Assembly: GCF_023023025.1 (NCBI RefSeq)
Contig: NZ_CP095481.1
Location: 4,402,001 to 4,466,000 of the forward strand
DNA length: 64,000 bases
Direction: 5' to 3'
DNA from: Amycolatopsis sp. WQ 127309
GTDB lineage: Bacteria > Actinomycetota > Actinomycetes > Mycobacteriales > Pseudonocardiaceae
Shown here: positions 8,203-15,955 of the stretch, one piece after another
Position numbering within the stretch: the first letter of the stretch is position 1
How the letters are laid out: every line of letters starts with the position of its first letter
Translations under genes and position numbers: made by a program
Notes under the pieces: model-generated
The model's input: only the letters and a program-made list of their open reading frames with translations
The model's database searches: none
Told to the model about the DNA's origin: nothing

Positions 8203-8778
8203 TCAGAAGGTTTCGGGCCAGGGCAGGGAGCCACTGCGGATTTCGGCGGCCGTGCGGCGCGCCCAGTCGAGCTCCGCCTGCCACGCGTGCCGGACGTACT
8301 CGACCTCGATCATGAACAACCGCGGCGCGCCCTGGCCGACCGTGTCCGCCAAGGCCGTCTCCGCGCCTTCGACGCGGGCGGCGAGGTGGCGGGCGCGTTC
8401 TTCCAGCGCGTCGGCGGCGCGCTCGGGCCCGAGCGCGCCGAGGTAGCTGACCGCCGCGACGAACTTCGGGTACTCGTCGACGGGCACGCGCACGAGCTCG
8501 TCCAGCCAGGCGACGAACTCCTGCCGGCCTAGCTCGGTGTGCGTGTAGACGGTCCGCTCCGGCCGGTTGCCCTCCCGGACCGTCTCGACCGGCTCGATCC
8601 AGCGGTGCTTGGCCAGGGACTCCACGGTGTCGTAGAGCGACCCCGGGTTGATCTTGAAGCTGGAGTCCTTGTGCCGTTCGCGCAGCGTGGACGCCATTTC
8701 GTACGGGTGCATCGGGCGTTCCAGCAGCAGGCCCAGCAGGGCGAGCGCCAGGGTGTTGCGGATCTTGCGGGCTGCCAT
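8203..8778 (-). CDS. PadR-family transcriptional regulator
   Basis: The 191-aa protein starts at ATG 8778 and opens with the PadR winged helix (LALALLGLLLERPMHPYEMASTLRER, then INPGSLYDTVESLAKHRWIEPV), followed by the Vir_act_alpha_C-type helical dimerisation region. It is 10 bp upstream of the FAD monooxygenase gene in the same direction. A perfect palindrome overlapping the presumed promoter lies 20 bp upstream of its start. By analogy with other PadR pairs it represses its own operon until a phenolic or antibiotic-like ligand binds. Confidence 0.9.
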   Translation of the reverse strand: MAARKIRNTLALALLGLLLERPMHPYEMASTLRERHKDSSFKINPGSLYDTVESLAKHRWIEPVETVREGNRPERTVYTHTELGRQEFVAWLDELVRVPVDEYPKFVAAVSYLGALGPERAADALEERARHLAARVEGAETALADTVGQGAPRLFMIEVEYVRHAWQAELDWARRTAAEIRSGSLPWPETF

Positions 8779-8798
8779 GGTCTTCAGTCGCTCCCTAT

Positions 8799-8814
8799 TA
8801 GTCGGTTCCGACTA
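8799..8814. promoter_or_regulatory. PadR autoregulatory operator
   Basis: TAGTCGG TT CCGACTA is a perfect inverted repeat with 7-bp arms and a 2-bp centre. On the minus strand it overlaps a -10-like TATAGT, so binding would block the padR-monooxygenase promoter. Assignment to PadR is by position. Confidence 0.75.
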
Positions 8815-8888
8815 TACGGGTGCGGTCAAGTCAGGCAGCACGTCAAGGACACCTGAAGGCGGCGCAGGCCGGTGCACCACCTCTGACG

Positions 8889-9710
8889 TCAGCGCACGTC
8901 GAGCGCCGTCACCCCGGAGACGTAGCGGCCGCCCTTGACGTCGCTGAGCGGGACGAGCCGCGGCAGCGCGAGCGCGGCGCCGTCCTCCGCGGTGGACAGC
9001 AGCAGCGGACGGCCGCCCGTGGCCTCCTCGGCGAGCGTGACCGCGGCGCCGTACCCGTCGTCGCCGACCGCGACCACGGCCGTGTCCGGCCGCGGCAGCA
9101 CGCCCGCGACCAGCAGGACCAGCCGCAGCGACGGCCCGGTCTCGGTGTGCGTCTGCTGGCCGGCGCCCGAAGCGAACGTCGCCGTCACGGTCCGGGACGG
9201 CAGCAGCTTCAGCAGCGACGGCGGCAGCGTGACGGACCGGTGCGCGGTCGTGATCCGCACCGCCCGTTCGGCCGCCACGGCGTTAGACACGGCGATCCGC
9301 ACCGACCGGACGTCGTCGACGCGGCGGCTGCGGTCCCGGTCGCCGGGCACGACCAGGTCGGTCTCGCGGCCGGTGGTGAGGACGGCGGGGTGGTTGCCGA
9401 ACGCCGGGTCCAGCTCGGCCAGCGCGAAGGTGACCGAGCGGTGCGCGGCGCCGGTGACGGTCACCGTCACCCGCAGCGCGGTGTTCTTCCCCGGCGGCAG
9501 AACCGGCGTCGCGGCAGCGACCACCTTGGTCAGGTCGACGCCGGTGACCCGCGGATACGTCGTTTCGCCCAGGGCCTTCAGCTGCGAAGCGGTGTAGGAC
9601 GCCGGAGTCGTGACCGCGCCTTCGACGGTGAGCGTCCGGGTCGACGCCCCGGCGGCGGTCGTCGTGCCGGCGAGCAGCACGGTCGTCAGGGCGAGTACAC
9701 GGAACAGCAT
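8889..9710 (-). CDS. Secreted protein with two sulfite-oxidase-like (molybdopterin-fold) repeats
   Basis: ATG 9710 has GGAGG 5 bp upstream and leads into a signal peptide (MLFRVLALTTVLLAG), giving 273 aa. Two half-repeats each resemble the oxidoreductase molybdopterin-binding fold: LTVEGAVTTPASYTASQLKAL at the start, and a later half closing with GDDGYGAAVTLAEEA and DVKGGRYVSGVTALDV. The molybdenum-ligand cysteine of true sulfite oxidases is missing; the mature protein has no obvious Cys. It is probably a non-catalytic exported relative. The gene is alone, divergent from an MFS transporter. Confidence 0.65.
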   Translation of the reverse strand: MLFRVLALTTVLLAGTTTAAGASTRTLTVEGAVTTPASYTASQLKALGETTYPRVTGVDLTKVVAAATPVLPPGKNTALRVTVTVTGAAHRSVTFALAELDPAFGNHPAVLTTGRETDLVVPGDRDRSRRVDDVRSVRIAVSNAVAAERAVRITTAHRSVTLPPSLLKLLPSRTVTATFASGAGQQTHTETGPSLRLVLLVAGVLPRPDTAVVAVGDDGYGAAVTLAEEATGGRPLLLSTAEDGAALALPRLVPLSDVKGGRYVSGVTALDVR

Positions 9711-9805
9711 CCGACCTCCAGAAGCCGTAAATGCGGAGCGAACACCGCACTTTAACCGTTTTTGAGCCAAGTTTCCGAGATTGCGAGGACAGCTAAGGTG
9801 GCCGC

Positions 9806-10987
9806 ATGACGGGGGAGCTGAAGCGCGCCCGGCTGGGGGTTTCGGTCGTGTTCGCGGTCTGCGGCGCGGCGTTCGCGACCTGGCTGGCGCGGGTGCCGGC
9901 GGTGCAGGCGCAGCTGGGGCTGAGCACCGGGCAGCTGGCGACGGGCTTGTTCGGGCTGGCCGCCGGGTCGGTGCTGGCGCTGCTCGGCGCCGGGGCGCTC
10001 CTCGCCCGGATCGGCAGCCGCGCGGCCGTCGCGCTCGGCGCCGTCGTGCTGTGCGCCGGCCTGCCGCTGGTCGCCTTCGCCTGGTCCGCGCCCGTGTTCG
10101 TCGTCGCGCTGGTGGTGCTCGGCGTCGGCAACAGCCTGCTCGACGTCGCGATGAACGCGCACGCGGCGCGCGTCGAGGACGGTTACGGCCGCCCGATCTT
10201 CGCCGGCTTCCACGCCTTCTGGAACATCGGCGGCCTCGCGGGCTCCGGCGTCGACGCGCTGATGGAGGCCACGCACGTCCCGGTGGCGGTGCACTTCCCG
10301 ATCGCCGGCGCGGTGCTGCTCGCGCTCGCCCTGTGGGCCGCCCGCACGCGGTTCCTCGCCGGCGCCGACCGCGGCCAGGGCGAGGCGGCGTTCGCGTGGC
10401 CGAGCCGTGCGCTGGTGCCGCTCGGCGTGATCGCGTTCTGCGGGTTCGTCGCCGAGGGAGCGGTCAACAGCTGGAGCGCGGTGTACCTCGCCGACGTCAC
10501 CGGCGCGACGCCCGCACTGGCGTCTCTGGGCTACTTCGCCTTCTCGACGACGATGATCGCGATCCGCCTCGTCGCCGACCGGGTCGTGGCCCGGACGGGC
10601 GCGGTGCGGTTCGCGCGCGCGGCGACGGTGGTCGCGGTGCTGGGGTTCGCCGTGGTCCTGCTCGCGCCGTGGCCGGTGGCGGTGATCCTGGGATTCGCGG
10701 TGGTCGGGCTCGGTGTGGCCGGGATCGTGCCGATCGCGTGGAGCGTGGCGAGCCGCAAGCAGGCGGACAAGCCGGGGCAGGCGGTGGCCGCCGTCGCCGC
10801 CTGCGGTTACCTGGGGTTCCTGGTCGAGCCGGTCCTGGTCGGCGCGCTGGCGACGCGGGTCGGGCTGCACTGGGCGTTGTCGTCGGCGGTCGTGGTGACG
10901 CTCGGGATCTTCGCGCTGGCGCCGTCGCTGCGGGAAGCCAGCCGCCGCAGCCCTTCGGCCGACGGAGTGCCCGGCGCCGCGGTGTAG
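9806..10987 (+). CDS. MFS transporter
   Basis: This 393-aa protein starts at ATG 9806 and has about 12 hydrophobic helices in two halves, with the inter-half loop around residues 180-200. Short basic loops after helix 2 and helix 8 (DRVVARTG) fit the major facilitator fold. It resembles the YbjJ-like subgroup of sugar/drug transporters, but the substrate is not readable. Its last 181 bp overlap the 3' end of the convergent XRE regulator gene, so the two mRNAs are complementary there. Confidence 0.85.
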   Translation: MTGELKRARLGVSVVFAVCGAAFATWLARVPAVQAQLGLSTGQLATGLFGLAAGSVLALLGAGALLARIGSRAAVALGAVVLCAGLPLVAFAWSAPVFVVALVVLGVGNSLLDVAMNAHAARVEDGYGRPIFAGFHAFWNIGGLAGSGVDALMEATHVPVAVHFPIAGAVLLALALWAARTRFLAGADRGQGEAAFAWPSRALVPLGVIAFCGFVAEGAVNSWSAVYLADVTGATPALASLGYFAFSTTMIAIRLVADRVVARTGAVRFARAATVVAVLGFAVVLLAPWPVAVILGFAVVGLGVAGIVPIAWSVASRKQADKPGQAVAAVAACGYLGFLVEPVLVGALATRVGLHWALSSAVVVTLGIFALAPSLREASRRSPSADGVPGAAV

Positions 10988-11721
10988 ACGAGCAGCCGGT
11001 GCTCGTGGCCCGGGACCGCGAGGATCTCGCAGTCGAGTTCCAGTGCGCCGGCCACCGGGTGGACGGTCCGCTTGGTCAGCGTCCGCTGCACCGCGACCTC
11101 CCGCTCGGCCCACAGCCGGGCGAACTCCGGGCTCGTTGTCCGCAGCTCGTCCACGAGTGACCGGACCGCCGGATCGGCCGGGTACCGGCCGCCCGCGCGC
11201 AGGTCCGCGACGCACAGCCGGGCCAGGTCCAGCCGGTTGCCGGTGATCGTGTCGCCGGTGTCGAACAGCCGGCGCAGCCGGTTGCGACGCCGCGGCGGCC
11301 AGCCGGCCGGGTCGCCGATCAGCGCGACGAGCATCCGGTTCCAGGCGACCATGTCGAACCCGGCGTCGATCACCATCGCGGGCACGTCGTCGAGGCGGTC
11401 GAGCAGCCGCAGGACGTTGGCGGGCACCGCGCGCGGCGGGATCACCGGCGCCGGGTGGGCCAGCCGCCGCAGGTAGGCGTGCTCGTCGCCGGTCAGCCGC
11501 AGCGCCCGCCCGAGCGCGGCGAGGACCTGCTCCGAGGGCCGCGGCCCGCGGCCCTGCTCGAGCCGCACGTAGTAGTCGACGGAGATCCCGGCCAGCAGCG
11601 CGACTTCCGTGCGCCGCAACCCCGGCGTCTGGCGTCGCGGGCCGGGCACGAGCCCGACGTCGCCCGGCTGCAGCCGCGCCCGGCGGCTGCGCAGGAAACC
11701 GCTCAGTTCCACGCTGTCCAC
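10807..11721 (-). CDS. XRE-family regulator with MmyB-like ligand domain
   Basis: The 304-aa protein starts at 11721 (MDSVELSGFLRSRRARLQPGD). It has the XRE helix-turn-helix TPGLRRTEVALLAGISVDYYVRLEQGRGPRPS at ~32-65, then the MmyB-like sensor domain (DMVAWNRMLVALIGDP, LVDELRTTSPEFARLWAEREV). Family members usually end shortly after the stretch YTAAPGTPSAEGLRRLAS; here a further ~35 residues are read antisense through the MFS gene. It is divergent from the NmrA-type reductase at 11799 with only 77 bp between, the typical regulator/target arrangement for this family. Confidence 0.85.
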   Translation of the reverse strand: MDSVELSGFLRSRRARLQPGDVGLVPGPRRQTPGLRRTEVALLAGISVDYYVRLEQGRGPRPSEQVLAALGRALRLTGDEHAYLRRLAHPAPVIPPRAVPANVLRLLDRLDDVPAMVIDAGFDMVAWNRMLVALIGDPAGWPPRRRNRLRRLFDTGDTITGNRLDLARLCVADLRAGGRYPADPAVRSLVDELRTTSPEFARLWAEREVAVQRTLTKRTVHPVAGALELDCEILAVPGHEHRLLVYTAAPGTPSAEGLRRLASRSDGASAKIPSVTTTADDNAQCSPTRVASAPTRTGSTRNPR

Positions 11722-11798
11722 CGTGCCATCATCACCCCGGCCCGGGGTGGTACCGGCGGGCCTACCCCGGTCGCCCGGATCGGGACGAGCCTGGACGC

Positions 11799-12650
11799 AT
11801 GACGATTCTGGTGACCGGAGCCCGCGGGAACGTCGCCCGCGCGCTGGTGGGACAGCTGCTCGACGCGGGGCAGGACGTCCGCGCGGCCGGCCGCGACCCG
11901 AGCCGCGCCCGGTTGCCCGACAGCGTCGAGGTGGTCGCGGCGGACCTGGCCCGGCCCGAGAGCTGGGACGCGGCGTTGAACGGCGTCACGAAGGTGTTCC
12001 TCTACGCCGGGACGGCCGGGCTCGGCGGGTTCCTCTCCCGCGCGGGCGGCCTGGCGCAGGTGGTCCTGCTGTCCGCGGCGGGCGCCGACCCGGCGTCGGA
12101 CGACGCCATCACCCGCGCCCACGGCGAGGCCGAGCAGGCGGTGCGCGACGCGGGAGTCCCGTGGACGTTCCTGCGTCCGGGCGGGTTCGCGGCCAACCGG
12201 CTGCTGTGGACCGAGCCGATCCGGACGGCCGGCCTGGTGCGCGACCCGTTCCCCGGCTCGCACTCGGCGCTGATCCACGAGGCGGACATCGCCGCCGTCG
12301 CCGCGTGCGCGCTGACGGCGTCCGGGCACCTCGGCGCCGGGTACACGCTGACCGGGCCCGAGTCGCTGACCGTGCGGCGCCAGGCCGAGCTGATCGGGCT
12401 CGCCGCCGGCCGTCCGGTGCGCGTCGAAGTCCAGGACCTCGACGACTACCGCCGTGAGCTGACGGCAGCGTTCGAAGCCCGGGGGCTGGGCGCGGTCGGC
12501 TCGGCGGACGTCGTCGAAGCGCGGATCCGGCGGCTGGCGGCGCTGGTCGACCGGCCCCAGCCGACGACGGAGACGGTCCAGGCGGTGACCGGCCGCCCGG
12601 CGCGTGGCTTCGCCGAATGGGCCGCGGACCACGCCGCCGATTTCGGCTGA
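11799..12650 (+). CDS. NmrA/NAD(P)H-binding atypical SDR
   Basis: ATG 11799 gives 283 aa. The Rossmann dinucleotide motif is right at the N-terminus (LVTGARGNVAR), followed by ADL at the adenine pocket and the FLRPGGFAAN stretch that replaces the classical YxxxK in NmrA-like proteins. These act as NAD(P)H-dependent quinone or carbonyl reductases, or as redox sensors. The gene is divergent from the XRE/MmyB regulator and is therefore its likely target. It ends 4 bp before the convergent HxlR gene. Confidence 0.85.
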   Translation: MTILVTGARGNVARALVGQLLDAGQDVRAAGRDPSRARLPDSVEVVAADLARPESWDAALNGVTKVFLYAGTAGLGGFLSRAGGLAQVVLLSAAGADPASDDAITRAHGEAEQAVRDAGVPWTFLRPGGFAANRLLWTEPIRTAGLVRDPFPGSHSALIHEADIAAVAACALTASGHLGAGYTLTGPESLTVRRQAELIGLAAGRPVRVEVQDLDDYRRELTAAFEARGLGAVGSADVVEARIRRLAALVDRPQPTTETVQAVTGRPARGFAEWAADHAADFG

Positions 12651-12654
12651 CCGC

Positions 12655-13284
12655 TCAGGCTTCGTGCTCGCGCAGCAGCCGGCGGACGGCTTTCCGGTCA
12701 CCCTCGATCGTGACGCGGCCGTCGGCGAGCGCGGCGTCGAGGCCACCGGGCTTTTCGAGCAGCGCGTTGAGGGTGCGCGGGTCGGTCCGGACGACGGCGT
12801 CCGGACCGGCCGGTTCACCCGGCTCGACGGTCAGCCGCCCGGGTTCGGTGCGGACCGTCCACACGCGACTGTCCAGTTCGACGCGGTAGCAGGCCTTCCC
12901 GCGCGGACGCGCGGAGCCGCGGAGGAACAGCAGCACCGACGTCGCGCCGAGCGTCGCATCCGGGGGGAGCGGGACTTGCGCGGCCCACGCGCCCAGCGCG
13001 AGCACGATCGGCTCCAGCTCCCGGCCCCACGCGGTCAGCTCGTAGACGGTCGAACCGGCGGGCGGCGGCAGCGTCCGGCGGGTCACGACGCCCCGGCCTT
13101 CAAGCTCGCGGAGCCGGTCGGTGACCAGGTTGGAACTGGCGCCCGGCAGCGCGCGGCGGACGTCGGAAAACCGTTGCGGCCCCAGGAGCAGCTCACGCAC
13201 GACGAGCAGCGCCCACCGCTCCCCGACGACGTCGAGCGCGCGGGCGGTGGCGCACGCGTCTCCGTAGCTGCGACTGGTCGGCAT
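12655..13284 (-). CDS. HxlR-family regulator with C-terminal SCP2-like domain
   Basis: ATG 13284 starts a 209-aa protein. The HxlR winged helix occupies residues ~8-100 (CATARALDVVGERWALLVVRELLLG, then NLVTDRLRELEGRGVV). The remaining ~100 residues (VWTVRTEPGRLTVEPGEPAGPDAVVRTDPRTLNALL) resemble the SCP2 sterol-carrier fold often fused to this regulator group in actinobacteria, probably for a hydrophobic ligand. It is divergent from a VOC-family gene and shares with it a control region holding two overlapping inverted repeats. Confidence 0.85.
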   Translation of the reverse strand: MPTSRSYGDACATARALDVVGERWALLVVRELLLGPQRFSDVRRALPGASSNLVTDRLRELEGRGVVTRRTLPPPAGSTVYELTAWGRELEPIVLALGAWAAQVPLPPDATLGATSVLLFLRGSARPRGKACYRVELDSRVWTVRTEPGRLTVEPGEPAGPDAVVRTDPRTLNALLEKPGGLDAALADGRVTIEGDRKAVRRLLREHEA

Positions 13285-13295
13285 GATGTCAATTT

Positions 13296-13321
13296 ACAAC
13301 CCCGAGGTTGTTTTTAACAAC
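13296..13321. promoter_or_regulatory. Overlapping inverted repeats between HxlR and VOC genes
   Basis: ACAACC-N4-GGTTGT (13296-13311) overlaps GTTGTT-TTT-AACAAC (13307-13321). They lie 12 bp upstream of the HxlR start and 50 bp upstream of the VOC gene, in unusually A/T-rich DNA. Likely operator for the divergent HxlR regulator. Confidence 0.75.
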
Positions 13322-13370
13322 TACCGTGGCCTACGGTGAGGCTCCTGACGTCGAACGGAAGGAACCGGTC

Positions 13371-13739
13371 ATGGCCTCTCCGGTCGTGCACTTCGAGATC
13401 ATCGGCACCGACCCGGCCCGGCTGCGCGGGTACTACGGCGAGCTGTTCGGCTGGGAGTTCGACACGTCGGGCCCGGTGTCGGACCAGGTGTCGGAGCCGG
13501 GCGACTACGGCTTCGTGGATACGGACGGCATCCCGGGCGGCGTCGGCGGCGGCGCGTCCTTCGCGCGGCAGACCGTGTTCTACGTGGGCGTCCCGGACGT
13601 CGCGGCGGCGCTGGCGCAGGCCGAACGCCTGGGCGGCACGCGCCGCATGGGCCCGGACCGCGCGCCGGGCCGCGACCTGGTGGTCGCCCACTTCACCGAC
13701 CCGGAAGGCAACCTGATCGGCCTCGCCGGCCCAGCCTGA
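13371..13739 (+). CDS. VOC-family (glyoxalase-like) protein
   Basis: ATG 13371 has AAGGAA 7 bp upstream and gives 122 aa. The start VVHFEIIGTDPARLRGYYGELFGWEF and the end DPEGNLIGLAGP are typical of the single-module VOC (vicinal oxygen chelate) fold in this genus. Possible metal ligands are the N-terminal His (FEI strand) and a late Glu (DPEGN). Such proteins range from dioxygenases to antibiotic-binding proteins; no substrate can be inferred. It is divergent from the HxlR-SCP2 regulator and probably controlled by it. Confidence 0.85.
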   Translation: MASPVVHFEIIGTDPARLRGYYGELFGWEFDTSGPVSDQVSEPGDYGFVDTDGIPGGVGGGASFARQTVFYVGVPDVAAALAQAERLGGTRRMGPDRAPGRDLVVAHFTDPEGNLIGLAGPA

Positions 13740-13746
13740 CGAAGGC

Positions 13747-14283
13747 TCAGTGCTCCTCGGCCGTGCCCTGGACGTCGGCGCGGCACGCCTCGAGGAACCG
13801 TTCGCCCGCTTCGCTGATCCCGGTCAGCACCCGGTCGAGACTTTCCTTGCGCACCAACGGTTCCCCGGCGTCCAGTTCGGCGAGGACGGCGTTCACGCCA
13901 CCGCGGGCGGCCTTCCACAGTTCCTTGCCGCGCCGGCGTGGTTCGTCGGTCCCGAACAGTTCCACCTGGTTGTAGGCCTTGCGAAGCTCGCCGCGGCGTT
14001 CGCGCCACCTGTCCTCGATCACGTCCCGGTCCTTCAGCAGCCCCGGGAACTCCGCCCGGATCAGCTGGAACGCCTCCTCGCTCGCCGTCGAGAGGCCGGC
14101 GTACGCCTTGACGCGCTCGTCACGCAGCCAGGTGGCGCGGTCCGCCGCGCGCTTCAGCGCTTCGGTCCGCTGGGTCGCCTTCAGCTTGCGACCCTCCACG
14201 AACGTCGTGGTCAGCAGGGTCAGCACCACCCCGCCGAGCGTCGCGCCCACGGTGATCAGCTGCGTGGTCGTCCCGGAGTCCAT
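13747..14283 (-). CDS. Membrane-anchored protein of unknown function
   Basis: The 178-aa product (ATG 14283) has one N-terminal membrane helix (~residues 8-28, LITVGATLGGVVLTLLTTTF) followed by a charged, probably coiled helical cytoplasmic region (EGRKLKATQRTEALKRAADRATWLRDERVKAY). No family is recognised with confidence; proteins of this shape are common next to unrelated genes in Pseudonocardiaceae. It lies 7 bp upstream of the serine hydrolase stop in the same direction, so it may be the distal gene of that transcript. Confidence 0.7.
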   Translation of the reverse strand: MDSGTTTQLITVGATLGGVVLTLLTTTFVEGRKLKATQRTEALKRAADRATWLRDERVKAYAGLSTASEEAFQLIRAEFPGLLKDRDVIEDRWRERRGELRKAYNQVELFGTDEPRRRGKELWKAARGGVNAVLAELDAGEPLVRKESLDRVLTGISEAGERFLEACRADVQGTAEEH

Positions 14284-14290
14284 GCCGGGA

Positions 14291-15430
14291 TCATCCCAGG
14301 GCGTCGTAAACCGCCTGGACGTACGTGCCGCTGCGGTCGGAACCGATGATGCCCGGGCCCATCCGGTTCATCATGTACGAGATCGTCAGCCGCCGGTCGA
14401 GGTCCATGATGATCATCGAACCGCCCCAGCCGCCCCAGAAGCAGATGCGGCCGTCCGGGATCCACGGCACCGCCTCCCGCAGCGGCAGCCCGTAACCGAT
14501 GCCCCAGCGCAACGGGACGCCGAGCCCGAGGTCGACGCCGTTGGCCTGCTCCTCGAAGATCACGTCGATCGTGTCCGGGCCGAGCAGGCGGACGCCGTCG
14601 ACCGTGCCGCCGCGGGCCAGCGCCGACAGCATCCGCGCGACCGACCGCGCGTTGCCGTGCCCGTTCACCGCGCCCAGTTCCGCGCGGCGCCACGCCGGCG
14701 TGTTCGCGACGTTCGCGTCGATGACCGGCCCGGTCAGCGTCTTGACGATCACGCTGTCCGGGCCCAGCGCGACGAGGTCGAACTCCGCGGGCGGCGGCGG
14801 GACGACGTCCGCGATCCGGCCCCAGTCCGCCTCGGCGGCCCCGATCCGGAAGTCGGCACCCAGCGGCCCGGCGATCTCCTCGGCGACGAACGCCTTCAGC
14901 GGCTTCCCGCTCACCCGCCGGACGACCTCGCCGACCAGGTGCCCGAAGTTCGCCGCGTGGTAGCCCGAAGCCGTCCCGGGCGTCCACCACGGCGCCTGTG
15001 CGGCCATCCGGGCGGTCGACGTCTCCAGGTCGTAGAGGTCCTCGACCGCCGCGGGCTGCTCCAGGCCCGAGACGCCGGAGGTGTGCGACAGCAGGTGCCG
15101 GACCTCGACGTCCTCCTTGCCGTTGGCCGCGAACTCCGGCCAGTACCGCGCGACCGGTGCGTGGACGTCGAGGTCGCCGCGGTCGACGAGCATCAGCGCG
15201 GCCAGGCTGGTCACGGTCTTCGTCGTCGACCACACGTTGGTGATGGTGTGCTCGTCCCAGGTCAGCGTGCGCGCCTGGTCGCGGAAGCCGCCCCAGAGGT
15301 CGACGACGACGTCGCCGTCGAGGTCGACGACGAGGGACGCGCCCAGCTCGTCACCGGAGCCGACGTTCTTCTCGAGCGCGGCGCGGACGTCGTCGAAGCG
15401 GGCGTCGTGCGTTCCGTGGATGTCGGTCAT
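14291..15430 (-). CDS. Serine hydrolase / class C beta-lactamase-like esterase (family VIII)
   Basis: ATG 15430 is chosen because it follows an 18-bp palindrome and gives a normal 379-aa length. The catalytic SxxK is STTK at residues 68-71. The second-motif Tyr lies in SGYHAANFGHLVGEVVRR, the YHA variant typical of EstB-like family VIII esterases rather than of true beta-lactamases. The final GGSMIIMDL provides the third element. No signal peptide is seen, so it is probably a cytoplasmic esterase for small acyl esters. A strong operator candidate is directly upstream. Confidence 0.85.
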   Translation of the reverse strand: MTDIHGTHDARFDDVRAALEKNVGSGDELGASLVVDLDGDVVVDLWGGFRDQARTLTWDEHTITNVWSTTKTVTSLAALMLVDRGDLDVHAPVARYWPEFAANGKEDVEVRHLLSHTSGVSGLEQPAAVEDLYDLETSTARMAAQAPWWTPGTASGYHAANFGHLVGEVVRRVSGKPLKAFVAEEIAGPLGADFRIGAAEADWGRIADVVPPPPAEFDLVALGPDSVIVKTLTGPVIDANVANTPAWRRAELGAVNGHGNARSVARMLSALARGGTVDGVRLLGPDTIDVIFEEQANGVDLGLGVPLRWGIGYGLPLREAVPWIPDGRICFWGGWGGSMIIMDLDRRLTISYMMNRMGPGIIGSDRSGTYVQAVYDALG

Positions 15431-15446
15431 GCGAGCTACGGTAAAA

Positions 15447-15464
15447 CCTGACATCGATGTCAGG
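15447..15464. promoter_or_regulatory. Perfect 18-bp palindrome upstream of the serine hydrolase
   Basis: CCTGACATCGATGTCAGG is fully self-complementary and sits 17 bp upstream of the serine hydrolase start. The core TGACA-N4-TGTCA is of the type bound by TetR-family dimers. The adjacent HxlR gene (15486-15857) is a candidate but its own upstream repeats look different, so the cognate regulator may be elsewhere. Confidence 0.75.
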
Positions 15465-15485
15465 GGCAAGGGTGAATGTCGTGCG

Positions 15486-15857
15486 TTATCCCGGGTCGAG
15501 GTCCCGCGCCCGGTCGACGGCCACCATGTTCTCCTCCGCCCAGTCCCGCAGCGCGGCGAGCGGCACTTCGAGCGACCGGCCGAGGTCCGTCAGCCGGTAG
15601 TGCACCTTCGGCGGGACGGTTGCCTCCACTCGGCGCGCGACCAGGCCGTCGCGCGTCAGGCTCTGCAGGGTCACCGACAGCATCTTCTGCGAGACGCCCG
15701 GCATCCGCCGTTGCAGCTCGGCGAACCGCACTTCACCCGGCTCGGCCTCGGCCAGCACCTTGACCGCCATCGACGTCCACTTCGTGCCGATCCGGTCCAG
15801 CAGCCGGCGCGTCGGGCACTTCGGGTCGAAGAGGTCGCCTCGGCCGGAGGAGGTCAC
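15486..15857 (-). CDS. HxlR-family transcriptional regulator
   Basis: This 123-aa protein starts at GTG 15857. It has the HxlR signature CPTRRLLDRIGTKWTSMAVKVLAE (Cys near the N-terminus is the redox/electrophile-sensing position in many members), then FAELQRRMPGVSQKMLSVTLQSLTRDGLVAR. It is divergent from the alpha/beta hydrolase-MBL operon and upstream of the serine hydrolase. GGTAAC repeats in the divergent region make the hydrolase operon its most likely target. Confidence 0.85.
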   Translation of the reverse strand: MTSSGRGDLFDPKCPTRRLLDRIGTKWTSMAVKVLAEAEPGEVRFAELQRRMPGVSQKMLSVTLQSLTRDGLVARRVEATVPPKVHYRLTDLGRSLEVPLAALRDWAEENMVAVDRARDLDPG

Positions 15858-15907
15858 CTGGAGCTCACCACCTGTCGTGAAAGTGCCTTCTTGGCGCTTC
15901 GGATGCT

Positions 15908-15940
15908 GTTACCTACCGTTTGGTGGTAACCAATGGTAAC
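15908..15940. promoter_or_regulatory. GGTAAC/GTTACC repeat cluster between HxlR and hydrolase operon
   Basis: GTTACC at 15908-15913 is inverted relative to GGTAAC at 15925-15930 and 15935-15940; TTGGTGGTAACCAA is itself nearly palindromic. The cluster is 16 bp upstream of the hydrolase start and 51 bp from the HxlR start, a likely HxlR operator. Confidence 0.7.
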
Positions 15941-15955
15941 TGCCGAGGAGACAGC

